From Opisthocomus hoazin (Eukaryota; Chordata; Aves; Opisthocomiformes; Opisthocomidae): a stretch of DNA of 64,000 nucleotides. Where the stretch lies: the NCBI RefSeq assembly GCF_030867145.1, contig NC_134414.1:79846504-79910503 (forward strand), given 5' to 3'. Within the stretch, counting starts at the first letter, position 1. Every line of letters begins with the position of its first letter. Of the stretch, positions 45,669-64,000 are shown piece after piece. Under the pieces are notes generated by a model that made no database searches, was not told where the DNA came from, and worked only from the letters and a program-made list of their open reading frames with translations. Position numbers and translations under genes: made by a program.

Positions 45669-48600
45669 AGTTTAGCAGGAATGGTTTTTACTTTGTGAAC
45701 CCACTCTTGGTTCGGGGAAATAGCATCAACAAAATTCAGTTTCTTTGAGAATACTGAACTCAGTCATAGCATAAGTTTGTTACTCTTGGAACAGAAGCCA
45801 TGTTAGATAAACGCCTAAACACTCTTTATAATATTTAAGAATACACAGAATGGCTAGGGGGAAGAAAGACAGTGTGCAGAACGTCTGTAGCTCTTCAAGC
45901 ACAGTTTAATTCTGATCACCGTCTCCTATCATTATTTCTACTCCTCCATTGTTCGATCCGGTTTAAAAGTTCAGCTGATGTTAGCATACTGAAAATTCAC
46001 TGAGTACCCTTAAAAAGCTTATTTTTAGAAGGAAATTCCCACATATTTGAGGAAACCATACTGCAAAAGCAAAAGAAGAATGGTTTATTTGGATTGGGAA
46101 TAAAAAAGATGAAACCAAGTAGTGTTGAAAGCATCAATTCTTGGGCCTCTTGAACAAAGGGGCTCTGTATTTGTAGGCAGGAAATAGCTGTAATTTTCTT
46201 AGATCTCAGTTTTCCAAGATAACACTTGGTGGTGTTGAGAAGAGTCCCTTTCTCACTAAATAACAGTTCTGAACTTCATACCTTACCTGCTTACAAGCAT
46301 TCATGCCTTCCCACAGATGCTGAAACCTACTTCTTTCTGTAAAACCTGACATGCCTCTCGCTTGCAGACCGACTGCAGAGCTTCCCTTCCTGACCGCAGC
46401 ACGAGCTTCCGAGCAGGGGCCGGCTCGCTGCCCCTGACAGCAGATGGAGGTACCGGCACTGCCCGGCCAGCGAGCACACGCTTTGCACACACAGCATGAG
46501 AGCCAACTGGTAAAGTCACGCTCCCGAATGTGGCGCACCCGTGCACTTCAGGCAAACTTTCCGTCTGGAAAGGATCAAGAACCACTTCTTCCTAAGAGTT
46601 CCAGTCCCTTTAAAACCTCATTGTTGGCTGGAATGGACAAGCACAGTTAAAATCCAGCAGCCCTTAGTGACTGGAGACACTGCTTCCACCTGTTCGTAAG
46701 GAGACGAGACAAGAATAGCATAAGATGGGTTTCACCTCCTCTGACTGGAACTACAATACTTCGGGCTCAGATTTGCTGACTCTCTTTTCTGGTGGCAGTA
46801 TGATCCACAGAGTGACTCACTGCATGCAAAGCCCAGCAGAGCCCTCAGATTGGATCACTGCAAAGAGGAAGATCATCCCCCCTCAAAAGAAGGTCACGCT
46901 ATGAGCAGAAGCCTTGCTGTGATTTCATCAGCTACCAAGGAGTGCCCATTTCTTTGGTGTTCTTATGAAAAAAATGCAAGGTGCGACGGAAATACTTATC
47001 CTGAGGTATAAGTACCTGTTTTCATGATGCTGAACAACAATCCCAGTGCGAAGTGGTCACGTACAAATTGAAAAACCCGGAGTATCTGCCTCTGCGTGTA
47101 TGAGGGGACAAGCCTCAGCAGCAGGCTGGCAGGCACGGTTGGGGTGAGCAGCACGCCGGAATACACCCTCACGCCTCGCCCAGCTCCGCAGCTGTTCGGG
47201 GGGTGCCGGAGGCAGGCGGAGCCCAGGCCCGGGTGGTGATGAACGGGCTGTCGGTGCAACTGGTCTGGTCAGAAATGCTGGCGTTTGGACCTGTCGATTC
47301 GCTTCCGAACGCGCAGCCTGTGACAGCGAGTTTCGCTGGTTGCTTAGGGTAATAGCGTTGCCTTAGGGTTTGGTTTGCTGCTTCGTGTCAGCAGGTACCC
47401 TCGCGTTTGCGTTAGTAACGGCTGAATCGCCAATCCCTGTTCTCCTTTGCCACACCTTTTTTAATTTTAGATACCAGATCTTCCTTTGCCATCTCTGCTA
47501 CTCAACTGAAAGAGCCTAAGTGTTCATTCATCACAGGAAATTTCCATTCTACTTCTGGTTACCTTTTTGCCCTGCTCTGTGCCTTTTCAGGGGTTTTTAT
47601 GTCCTTTCAAACATAACCGAAGCTACATGGGATGCTGATAACAGGGACACATGGGGCATTTATAGACCAACAGGTTTTTGATTTTGGCTTCAGATCCCAA
47701 CATTGTTTGCCTTTTAAATTCTCCCTGCTGTCTTCTGAATGCTAAGCAGAATGACTCCCAGCTCACTTACGAGGAAACCGCTATTCTATAGGCCATTGCA
47801 CTTGTACGGCTGGAGGTGCTTTTCCCTAAGCGCCTCCCCACATCTTACAGTCAACCTTGGATTCCATAATCCTGGGTACTTGAAAATCCCACATGTTCTT
47901 CACTTTCCTACTCACTCCCTTCTCCAGATCCAGTGGCACAAACCTCTGGGTGACATTGCTAGCAACTTCTCTCCATTACGAGAAGTGGTGAAAGGATAAG
48001 AAACAGAAACAAGAATAAATGGTCACATAGTCATCCTGATAGTTGCTGTAGAAAGAAAATCTAAGACAGTATGAGCTTAGACTTCTTGTTAATGGACTTT
48101 CTACACATCTTATAACTGAAGTGTACCATACTAGTCTGCATGATCGTTCACTCTTTCTAAGAACAGACTTCGAAGATGTAACGCCTCTCTATCACAGCCT
48201 TATGGACATAAATCTACGTTTTCTTGCTATATTTCTTGCTATATATTTATTTCAACATAATAATGTTTAGTTTTAATTGTAGCTTGCAGCCCTTCCTCAA
48301 ATAAAAAGGATATTGGAGCAACTGTTGGCTGCTCCCAGGTGGAAATCATTAATTGTGTTTTAAGGAAGAGAACTGCAAATCAATTCTGCACTGTGAGAAG
48401 AGGGCAGAGTTGCTAGCCTTGCCTTGAGGGAAGACCTGCCAGCATCAGCCCTTTTCACTTCTGAGCTGAAATACGGAGTTCATATGAATGTGCCAAGCCG
48501 CAGTAACTTTTACACTATTGTTACCAAATAAGAGGTGACATATTTCTGATGTGGCTACAGAGGACAAATATGATCATTTGTTGCAGTACAGCTAACAGTA

Positions 48601-51600
48601 TAACTCCACGTAAAACGCTGAACTCCACGAGAGGTAACAACACCGTGTGCCTCCTGTTCCAAGGGAAGTAAGGGAGGACTAAAAGAAAATGGAAAGATGA
48701 AGTACTTTGCTGACCTGGAAAAGTACCTTCACGTCCCCACCCAACCTGAGACTCGTTAGCAGAGCAGGAGCTCCAAGCAGCGCTAGGGTTTCTTCTCTTG
48801 AGAACAGAATGTGTGGATGAGGCTTTAATCAGCACGCTCAAACAAAGCTGAAATTACTGTGGTATCTTGTCCACACAATCGAATGTTTAGCTAAGTATGT
48901 ACACAAATCTGACAGTGGCGGAAAGCCCAGCAGGTGTTTCGATTCCTCCTCCTCCTCCACTATCCCTGCAACACAGAGAGCTTTCACAATATTTTGCTTT
49001 TTCTCTCTTCCCCAGGCCCTGTTGTTGTTATTAAGTTATAACCCTTTGCCATTTAAACTCATGAGGATACTGAGCTCGCAAACGAGGGCTCAGAGCACCT
49101 GCACATCATCGGCACGCTTACTGCTTAAGACCGAAAAACCATGCCCTGAAACTGCAGAGTCCTTGTCCTGCTTAAATCCTCACAGCTTAAACTGCAGATA
49201 TGGGAAGGATTGTTGGTGCTGTAGCTATCTACACTCTGAAGAGGGTGTACCAGGAGATACAACAGTGTATTCCAGTTCTACTGAACCTCTGCTCACAGTA
49301 ATCACTTCAGCACTGTTAAAGACCCGTGGTGCAGCAGCACTCAGCTTCTTGCACACACGACACGAACGCTGTCTCTAGGAAGGACAGAACTTAATACAGA
49401 TTGTGTCCACCCCCAGCTTGAACCTACCACAGCCCATAGGCTTCAGGTGCTTTGATAACAAGGGAACAGCAGTTACCTAAAGTTTTGGAAGGAACATATG
49501 CTGTAGCAGTCTTAGTCAGGACAGCATGATATGCTTTGGATATCTGGCACGTTTTTACGTTTGAAGTAACCTTAAGACACCTCCTGCAACCTCACTGACG
49601 TGTTCGTATCTTAAATGACAAGAGGGTCAGAGTTCTGAGAATGATAGACTGACGGAAATCAGGTTAAACACTGCTTCTGATCTTGTGCTTTATGAACAGA
49701 TCAGAACTAATACACAGAAAACCTGCAGCACGCGTCCTGTACCTGCAAAGGCGATGCACAGCAGCCCGTCTCCCTTAGAGGAAAAAAGCGAATTTGGGAC
49801 ATTCTTAGATGGTTTACATTCTCCCTGCTCCACCAAATCCAGCTATGGGTCATCTCCCTTTCTTTACTTCCGATATCCCAAACTAAAAATCAGACAAACT
49901 TACCTCAAGTGACCCCATGTGCTGGAAGCTGTTATTTCACATTGACTGTTACTAATTGGCTGATGTGATCCAGAAGAATATCTTCTGGTATTCTGCTTTC
50001 TGGTATTAATCTGTGTCAACATCAAGACATTCAGCCAAGCAATTTAGGACTGAAATTCAGAATCAGACGGTGGATGATAACCTCACTGATTAAACTAAAG
50101 TCTGGAAATAAAATTCATAAATATGTTATGATATGGAACTGCATGACCTACTTCTCCCTGCCTCCGTAATAACAACTTCAGAGATTTTACCAGCTAAATA
50201 AATTCAATCTATTTCTCATAGCCTAAAGTTAAGTATTTTAACTTTGCAGCAAAACCCTTTCAAGCTGAGCATTCACTTTCTCTGAGGGAATGCAAATCTG
50301 TTTTTTTCCAAATGAAAGTAGGAAACTGACCTTTAATTGCAGTATTATTACCATCTACTCAACCAAATTTGCATAAGCTAGCAATGTAACATGGCTTTGA
50401 CATCGTGCTCAGGCACAAAAGTGAAGCCCAACTATTCTGCCCTTTCCCCTCCCCTCCTTTTAAAAATATATATCCAATGTGTTTATGTGGGATGCTTTCA
50501 AGCTCCAAAAGTTTAAAACACTGCAGGAAACTAGGGGCATCAGAAAATTAAATGAAAAAACACTATGTTAACCAAAGCTAGAGCTAACTCAAATGTTTTT
50601 AACTTCCCTAGGACAAAGATTGCTGCTTCTTTGCATGCACCAATACAAATCCTTCCTGGCTCTCTACTACTGTACATGAACCCAGAGGGGCACTGGCTTT
50701 AGCAACACCAGCACAACCAGGTATCAAAAAGCCAGGGCTTCTTTCTCTCCCTGCAGACACCTTTTTACATCACAAAGTTCCCCGATGTAGACAGTGCAAC
50801 CGATGAAGTCCTTTATTCCAGTATAAATTACTATGAGCTGTCTCTCCCGGTTAAGTTTCAGTCCCTAGATAAAGCTTTGAACCCAAAGGCATTTTGGAGG
50901 TCTGCAAGTCCACATGGGGTGGTGCAAAATAGATTATGATCAAGAAAGTAGCATTGGATAACGGCATAGTGGATAAAGCGTCCAAACCAGATAGATCTTT
51001 TTATTACCTGAAAATCTGAGCTGATCCTAGTATTTAATCACTTTGTCATAACTGTTTAAATTCCATAGCAAAAGCTTGTATAAATTGCAAGTATCAAATG
51101 AAGATACGAAATTCCATTTGCCTGCAACACAGATTCAGATATGATTGACCAAGCATTTAGACCGTTTGTACCTATGCGCATTTTGTAAGGCACCTCCGCA
51201 GTTACAGACTAAGGTTACCTAGAACTGCTTTCAAAATTGCTAAAGGCCTTTTAGGTTCAAGAAAACATAGTAGTGATGCGAGATTGCTTTTAAAAAAATT
51301 TGTTCAAAGTTGCTTTCCTTGCCCCGGAGTAGAAGCAAGCCAGTGCTTCCCTGTGAAAGCCTTTGATTTTGCAATGAACTAGGATGGGGCAGTTTAATCA
51401 CTTTTGCATTATCCCATTGCCCTTGTTTTAGGACAAGGTATGCAGAAGCCTAAAAAACTTCTCAGCATTTAGGACTGCAAGATTAGGAGTAGCAATTGTT
51501 TAGAATGCTGTTCCCACAGTAAAGCTGCCTGTTTAAGCCATTTCCGGGCTTTGTAATTCACTATTTCCTCCACACTTTCCTTCTCTTTCACTTTGCAGGC

Positions 51601-54600
51601 TTATTTCTACTGGAAGTTATTTTTCAGAAGGGCACTCCCAAAAATCCCAGGCACAAGAAGTATCTGTGGTTTCTCACTGCGCACTGCTAAACTCTCCTTC
51701 CCAAACCCGGAAAGCGAGACCCTCCTCCTGCACTGCAAATAAGGGTTGCATGGGCTACTTCTTACAAAGAGGATTTTTCAATATAGGGACGTTTGAAATA
51801 TTGTTATTTTACATGTTTTTCTCATAGGCATGTGTTCAAGCTACTCAGCAGCTTTGTCCTACTTTGAGTGACTGATTATGACCGAGACCAGTTTGGGGTA
51901 TTTTCTGCCTGCTTTCCTGCTGGATGGTCTGTGCCTCCTGGCCATGGTTTAACTTCCCTTGCTGCTAAGTTTCAGCAGGTCATGAGTTCGGTATTTTGGA
52001 GAGGAATACTCCCTGCTGACGCATCTGTAAGTTCTCTGGTTTCTCCCCCAAAAAAGGTCCTCCCCTCACATCTTAAAGAAAAGCACACGAAGCCGTGGCT
52101 CCTGAGTACTCAAATTCCATTCCCACACTTGTGCAGAAGCAGAGACCATGTCTGCCAAGGCTGAGGTCAAGCATGTTATTCCTGTCAGCTCCTTCAAACA
52201 GAGTTAAAAGAAACACTGAACCTTGCTTCCAAAGGCATGCAAAGCATATGCATTTCTAGGGTCTTACAGTTCAGAATTAGACTCAGAGAAGCTCCTCTGA
52301 CCAGTGCTGTCTGAAGACAGATTGCAATTCTAGTTAAACAGAAATAATACAAGAAGGACCATGCTTTCCATGCCAGTCTACAAATTGTCTCACCGATTAT
52401 AAAGGTTAAAATCACAGGATCTGGCCTCCTAGTCCTTGTAAGCTGCTCAGGCTATCCATTAGGGTTGCTAGACTTCCTGCTGTGAGGTCTTTCCCTCCCC
52501 CCAGGGGCAAAACGTAGTAGCTATCATTTAGTAGTAGACATCATTTTAACCTTTGCTATGTACTTGCTTCAGATCAGCTCTTTGGAAGTTCAGCCAAAAA
52601 AGTTTAGATTTTTTTTTCATCCACTTAGTATTTCTGCAGTCATTTCCCCAAAGGCAGTTAGTTTGGTGTAAAAAAAAAATAATTTTTAGTCCTTTCATAA
52701 GCGAAAAAACTTGCATCCTCGGAACAGGGCGAGACTTTTGTCAAGCACCAAGTATTTGATACTTTATCCTTGTTCCGTCTTTAGCGGAAGAGGAAGCTGA
52801 CACTATTCCCTTCCTCTGCACAGCAGACACGGAACGCACAGCACAAACACACTTGTCATAGCATTCCTCCCTTCTGATAACTCGAGGTGAGAACAGGAGA
52901 GCTGCTGCTGAAGCCAATGAACAATCCAGCGCTGCGCCCGCGTTTGCGGCGAGGCTGCTGCGGTGCCGCTCCTCGCAGGCACAGGACCTGCTCGCAGCTA
53001 CTCGACTGCAGCCGACAAACTGCCTGTCGGCCCATGGAAGTTAAGAGAATTTTCTTTTTTGCACAAAAGACGCGCAGTGTTGTAAAGGTGACTCGAAACA
53101 CTGTAATTTTTCACACAGACTGAATTAACTAGCAAGCAAAGCACAAAACTGTCAGTTTTCTAGCTATTTTTTGTTTTCTTCCAAGTCTGTAAATGAAAAT
53201 CTTTCCAATTCCCCCTTCCCCCCAACATTATAGATGAATACACAGAAGGGTTGAGATAACGTTTTAGGCTGTTTAAATACCATGTTTGTGTACGGCTTGT
53301 GGACTGCTGTGGCCTTTAACAAATGTAATTCAGAGAGATTTGTTTGCATGGGAATTCAAGCAACTGCGGAAGGGTCTTCCCTTTCTGTCAGTATTAGTTT
53401 CTAAGCAGCACAGAAATAAGATTAGGGACTTTGTTTTGCCCTTCTCCAGGGACTGAAGTTAGCAGATTCCTTGGCAACTTCAAGTGAAGATTTTCAGCAG
53501 TAAGTTGACAAAGCCGCAAGCAAAAAACTGCAAGGAGAAATCACTCGGTCCCAAGGGCAAAGGCGGCCACATCAGCTGCAACATCCTGTGCTCGTATAGC
53601 AATACTTCTGTCAGCGAAGCCCATCATCTTACAGGTTTTCTTTTTCATTTTGAAGAGGATACTTATATAAGTCAGTTGCTGTTCATTACAATCTTAAGCT
53701 ATGTTTTCTATTCAAAACCTCACACCAGCTTTATATGAAAATACATATCTGCTCTTACGGTTCAGCTAAGTTCTTGACAGGAATCTTAGTGGAAGGAATT
53801 GAAAGTATTAAACTATTCTTTCAAAAGGGTATACATAAGAAAACAGGAACTATTAGAGAGCTGGTGAAATATGCAGTGTTTCAGGACAAGAACTTTTTTT
53901 TGTTTTTTCCCCACTTTTTCAGTAAAGGAGTCTCTTGGGAATTTGGTACAAGGATTGGTGTCAGTAGTAAGAAGAGACTAGATGTTTTAGCTTACCTTTT
54001 GTTGGCAGTGAAGTGCAGTTTTGGAACAAAAGTTAAAAAATAGATAAAAATAACGGAATAAAATTAATTGTAGTAATATATGAATAAAAATTAAGCTTGT
54101 GTATATGGGCCTCTCCTCACCATATTGGATAAGCATTTTAAGTAACTTTTGAATGTGAAGTTAGAGTATTATATTCCTCACCTCTCACCAGTGATCCATC
54201 TATTTTGGCTGTTCTTTCACAACCATGTTTTGGGCTTACTCGTGAACTTGATTCAATTGCATATTTTTGCTATGGGAATTAAAAACACAGACAGAGAAGC
54301 AACTGCACTGGGATGGTTTATTGATGCTTTCAAGAGATTCAGTCTTCCTGAGGAAGCTAATGAAACAGAATTTCTAATTCCAGAATTTTTACCTGATCTT
54401 TCTTCCAAAGAACAGATCTGTCTCTGCATAAGGCTCTGTTTTTCAGCCAAAGTAGTTTCGTAAGCTTCAGCTTCAAGCTGCACGGAAAGATTTGCCTCAC
54501 TGCATTAAGTCCAGTTATTCTGGGTAAGTTTCACTGTCTCAACCCAAAATTTGGTTCATGTGACTCAGCTCATAACTTTAATTGTTGTAGAAGTCTCAAG

Positions 54601-56591
54601 TCCTCACTCGGCATTGACAGCATGGGTCCCAAAGACTTGTCCAACATGAATGCAATTGTTTTTGTATTTTAGGAGGAAACTACTTTTTTTAAAGTGCTCT
54701 GGTAGTAGAAAAAAAAAAGAAAAAACAAGCCATGTAAACAGTATAAATAGCATGGATCATTGCTATCGGCTTTGTCTTCCTTGAAGGCAGAGGAGAACTG
54801 AAAAGGAGTGGTTCTGCTCAGAGACCTTCCTCAGGGTTTGTCACTCTTCATCGTTTAAGAACAGAGCTCAGACGGTATTGCTCTTCCAGCTTTTCAACAA
54901 AAAAGCTTCTAGTTTCCTCATGTCTCTTTTCTTAATTATGTCAGTCAGTCTCTACAGATCAATGCCCTGTACAAGTTTATCTTGGAGGGACAGACAAGAG
55001 GTAGATCACTCAGAGAACACAGCTGAAAGAAAGCAGACTAGACAATATGATTGCAATGTTTCTCTGCAGCAGTAAGTTCTCGTACCAAAGTTAGCCCGTT
55101 AAGTTTAATAGGTAAGGAAAAACAGTGGGTATTTAGTCACACACCATTTTATGAGAGGAACAATTGATATGGCAGCAAGAAAAACACACTTTAGACAAAC
55201 TGATATTACATCACATTAGTGGGCCACAGAACTCTTCAAAAAAATAAACCTTTTGAGACATGAGAGTGAAATCACGTTTTCGCATGCTTTAAACAGCTGA
55301 ACTGCTCTTCGAAGTGTAAGTTTTCAGCTATTGGCAAAGACAATGATATCTCCCCATCTAGAAATTAAAAAGCATTTAGCAATAAGTTAAAGCTAGCCTA
55401 CGTGTAAGTGGGCTAAATACTAGGCAAAGATATTTCTCTTTTCACATTTAAGATGATACTGCAGTTCATCACTTCTGTAGCTTATGTGTTGTGCAATGCC
55501 CCCTGGAAGTTTCACATCTACTTTGCAAAAGAGAACAAGAGTAAACACCTTTCTTTTAGGATGGTCACAAATGGTGAAAGCCAGTAGTATTTGTCTGTCT
55601 GTTTAATTAGATGTTTGCTGTCTATCACACACAAGAACTGTAAGCAGAGTCCATGGATTCTTCTGAGCAATACGAAACCTCATGGTTCCATGCAAGTTCA
55701 ATACTGCCTCTCTCTCTCTCTCCTTCTTTCCACCTCCTCCTCTTTCTGCTGTTTTCCCCAGCCCAAGATACATTTCCAACTATCTTCATCCGATTAAAAA
55801 CCTTAAGGGAGAGAAAGTTTTACCTCATGACTTCTACCCCAGAGAGCCTGGCTCCAGGCTTGTATCAGGTCAGGTACATCTCAGACCACAGGAAGCTGGA
55901 TGTTTTTCTTTTGAGGCACTAGAAGTTAGGCTAATAGTAATAGTCAGGTTGCCCAAAGCTAAAGGGACAAGTAGCTCTCATTGCCTTCCTATTTAAACAC
56001 ATGGGCAGTCAAGAAATCTTCTTTTCCCTTTTTTCCCTGAAATACATGAAGTACAGCTCGCAGTAACAGATTCCCCACAGTCTTGCATTCCTACACCTGT
56101 AGTCCCAATGTACACTGTCCCATCTTACTTTCTAGTTTCCTCAGCCTCACAAGAGAAAGTAACAGTGGATCTCTCCACATTCAGATACACACACATCCTT
56201 TTTTGTCCCATAAAAATTATCATGTTTATATTTCTTCTTCCACATTCCCAAGCTAAGCCAAGCTCAGTTTTATGACAACGTTTTCATGTACCTCTCTTCG
56301 TAGAGAGCTGCTGCAGCTGAACAAGACAATTGCAGCGTGCTAGTTGTACTCGGATTCAATATGCGGTTGAAAAGAGGAGAATGACCAGTTTTCTCATTCG
56401 TCTACTTTCAGACCTTTAGAAAACCCCACTGTCAGCATCTTGAGTAAAAAATAGGTGACATCTTCAGACCCTATCAAAACCACTTATGTATGCTAACTTG
56501 TTTAAATAAACACCCCCACCTCAAGTGACAGTGGCCTGCAGTCTTCCTTGATCCATCCACAGAGCAAGAGTCATTTTTACTGAGTCAGTAA
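45669..56591. other. convergent intergenic region, includes SLC9A7 3' UTR
   Basis: Nearly 11 kb without a recognised protein gene or CR1. The right-hand part must include the SLC9A7 3' UTR on the minus strand. Candidate minus-strand polyadenylation hexamers are ATTAAA at 55602-55607 and AATAAA near 54316, about 1.0 and 2.3 kb past the stop; which is used cannot be told. A distal CHST7 exon, if present as in human, should also be sought here. The local open frames (for example plus 54149-54463) have no recognisable family. Confidence 0.5.
55708..55722. repeat. (CT)7 microsatellite
   Basis: Short CT dinucleotide run, continuing into a pyrimidine-rich stretch to about 55745, in the region expected to be SLC9A7 3' UTR or its flank. 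Confidence 0.85.
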
Positions 56592-56840
56592 TCATGCATT
56601 GTCTTCCAGAGGAAACACTAGCCGGGTACCCCTGCTTGTGACTTCATGATCTGCTGCTCCCAAATCACGTTCCAGTGCTTCCTCTGAACTACTTTTTGTT
56701 CTCCTGCCATCAAGGCTAGTGGTAGCTGTATGGGGGCCAGAAGAACCATTTGCAGTTATTGTTGTGTCACCATATGTCACAGTAAGGTCACCATCATTCA
56801 GAATAAAATCAGAATCCTCTTCTCTAAGCTGTTCTTGATT
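56592..56840 (-). CDS. SLC9A7: SLC9A7 (NHE7) last coding exon, C-terminal tail
   Basis: Terminal coding exon of the trans-Golgi/endosomal Na+(K+)/H+ exchanger NHE7. On the minus strand a pyrimidine-rich acceptor (TTTTGTTTTTCTTCCAG) ends at 56841. The exon reads 82 codons plus a TGA stop at 56594-56592. It encodes the cytosolic C-terminus: [53 protein letters not shown], then [14 protein letters not shown], which ends exactly as the human protein does. The family tail is cytosolic and is known to bind trafficking partners such as SCAMPs. Phase 0 at the acceptor fits the donor of the exon at 62671-62776. Identity to the paralogue SLC9A6 is much lower in this tail, so the symbol is secure. Confidence 0.96.
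   Translation of the reverse strand, partial: NQEQLREEDSDFILNDGDLTVTYGDTTITANGSSGPHTATTSLDGRRTKSSSEEALERDLGAADHEVTSRGTRLVFPLEDNA

Positions 56841-64000
<7,160 letters not shown>

Overview
ORGANISM. The window looks like vertebrate nuclear DNA from a bird. It holds about ten CR1-type LINE pieces ending in degenerate TTCTRTGA octamers, the typical avian interspersed repeat, in otherwise repeat-poor DNA. One intronless, extremely GC-rich coding exon sits in a CpG island, and two spliced exons have canonical GT/AG borders. I see no bacterial, phage, plasmid or CRISPR features. The species cannot be fixed from the sequence alone, and other CR1-bearing sauropsids are not strictly excluded. GENES. 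Two genes are supported. CHST7 (plus strand, 32458-33867) is a complete 469-residue Golgi carbohydrate 6-O-sulfotransferase. SLC9A7 (minus strand) encodes the trans-Golgi/endosomal Na+(K+)/H+ exchanger NHE7; only its last two coding exons (62671-62776 and 56592-56840) are in the window and the rest lies beyond position 64000. The two genes converge, the same arrangement as on human Xp11.3. Both products act in Golgi/TGN membranes, but nothing in the sequence shows a functional link. LAYOUT. 1-31.9 kb: gene-poor flank of CHST7 with CR1 pieces at 4.3-5.5, 6.2-7.5, 8.5-8.8, 14.6, 15.05-16.17 (minus), 17.4-17.9, 21.4 and 28.3 (minus) kb, plus a 70-bp tandem duplication at 11.07 kb. 31.9-34.6 kb: CR1 tail, CpG island, CHST7, and a candidate polyadenylation signal. 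34.6-44.3 kb: no recognised gene, but a second GC-rich patch at 38.45-40.2 kb with a quadruplex-type G tract. 44.3-45.7 kb: the longest CR1 copy. 45.7-56.6 kb: no recognised gene; it should hold the SLC9A7 3' UTR. 56.6-64 kb: SLC9A7 last exon, last intron, penultimate coding exon and part of the intron upstream of it. HUNT. I found no convincing undescribed system. The most checkable oddities are a CR1 3' tail abutting the CHST7 CpG island, a CHST7 linker that looks unlike the mammalian one, an AATAAA followed at once by a genomic A16 run, the GC-rich patch at 38-40 kb, and differing damage to the reverse-transcriptase catalytic motifs in the CR1 copies.
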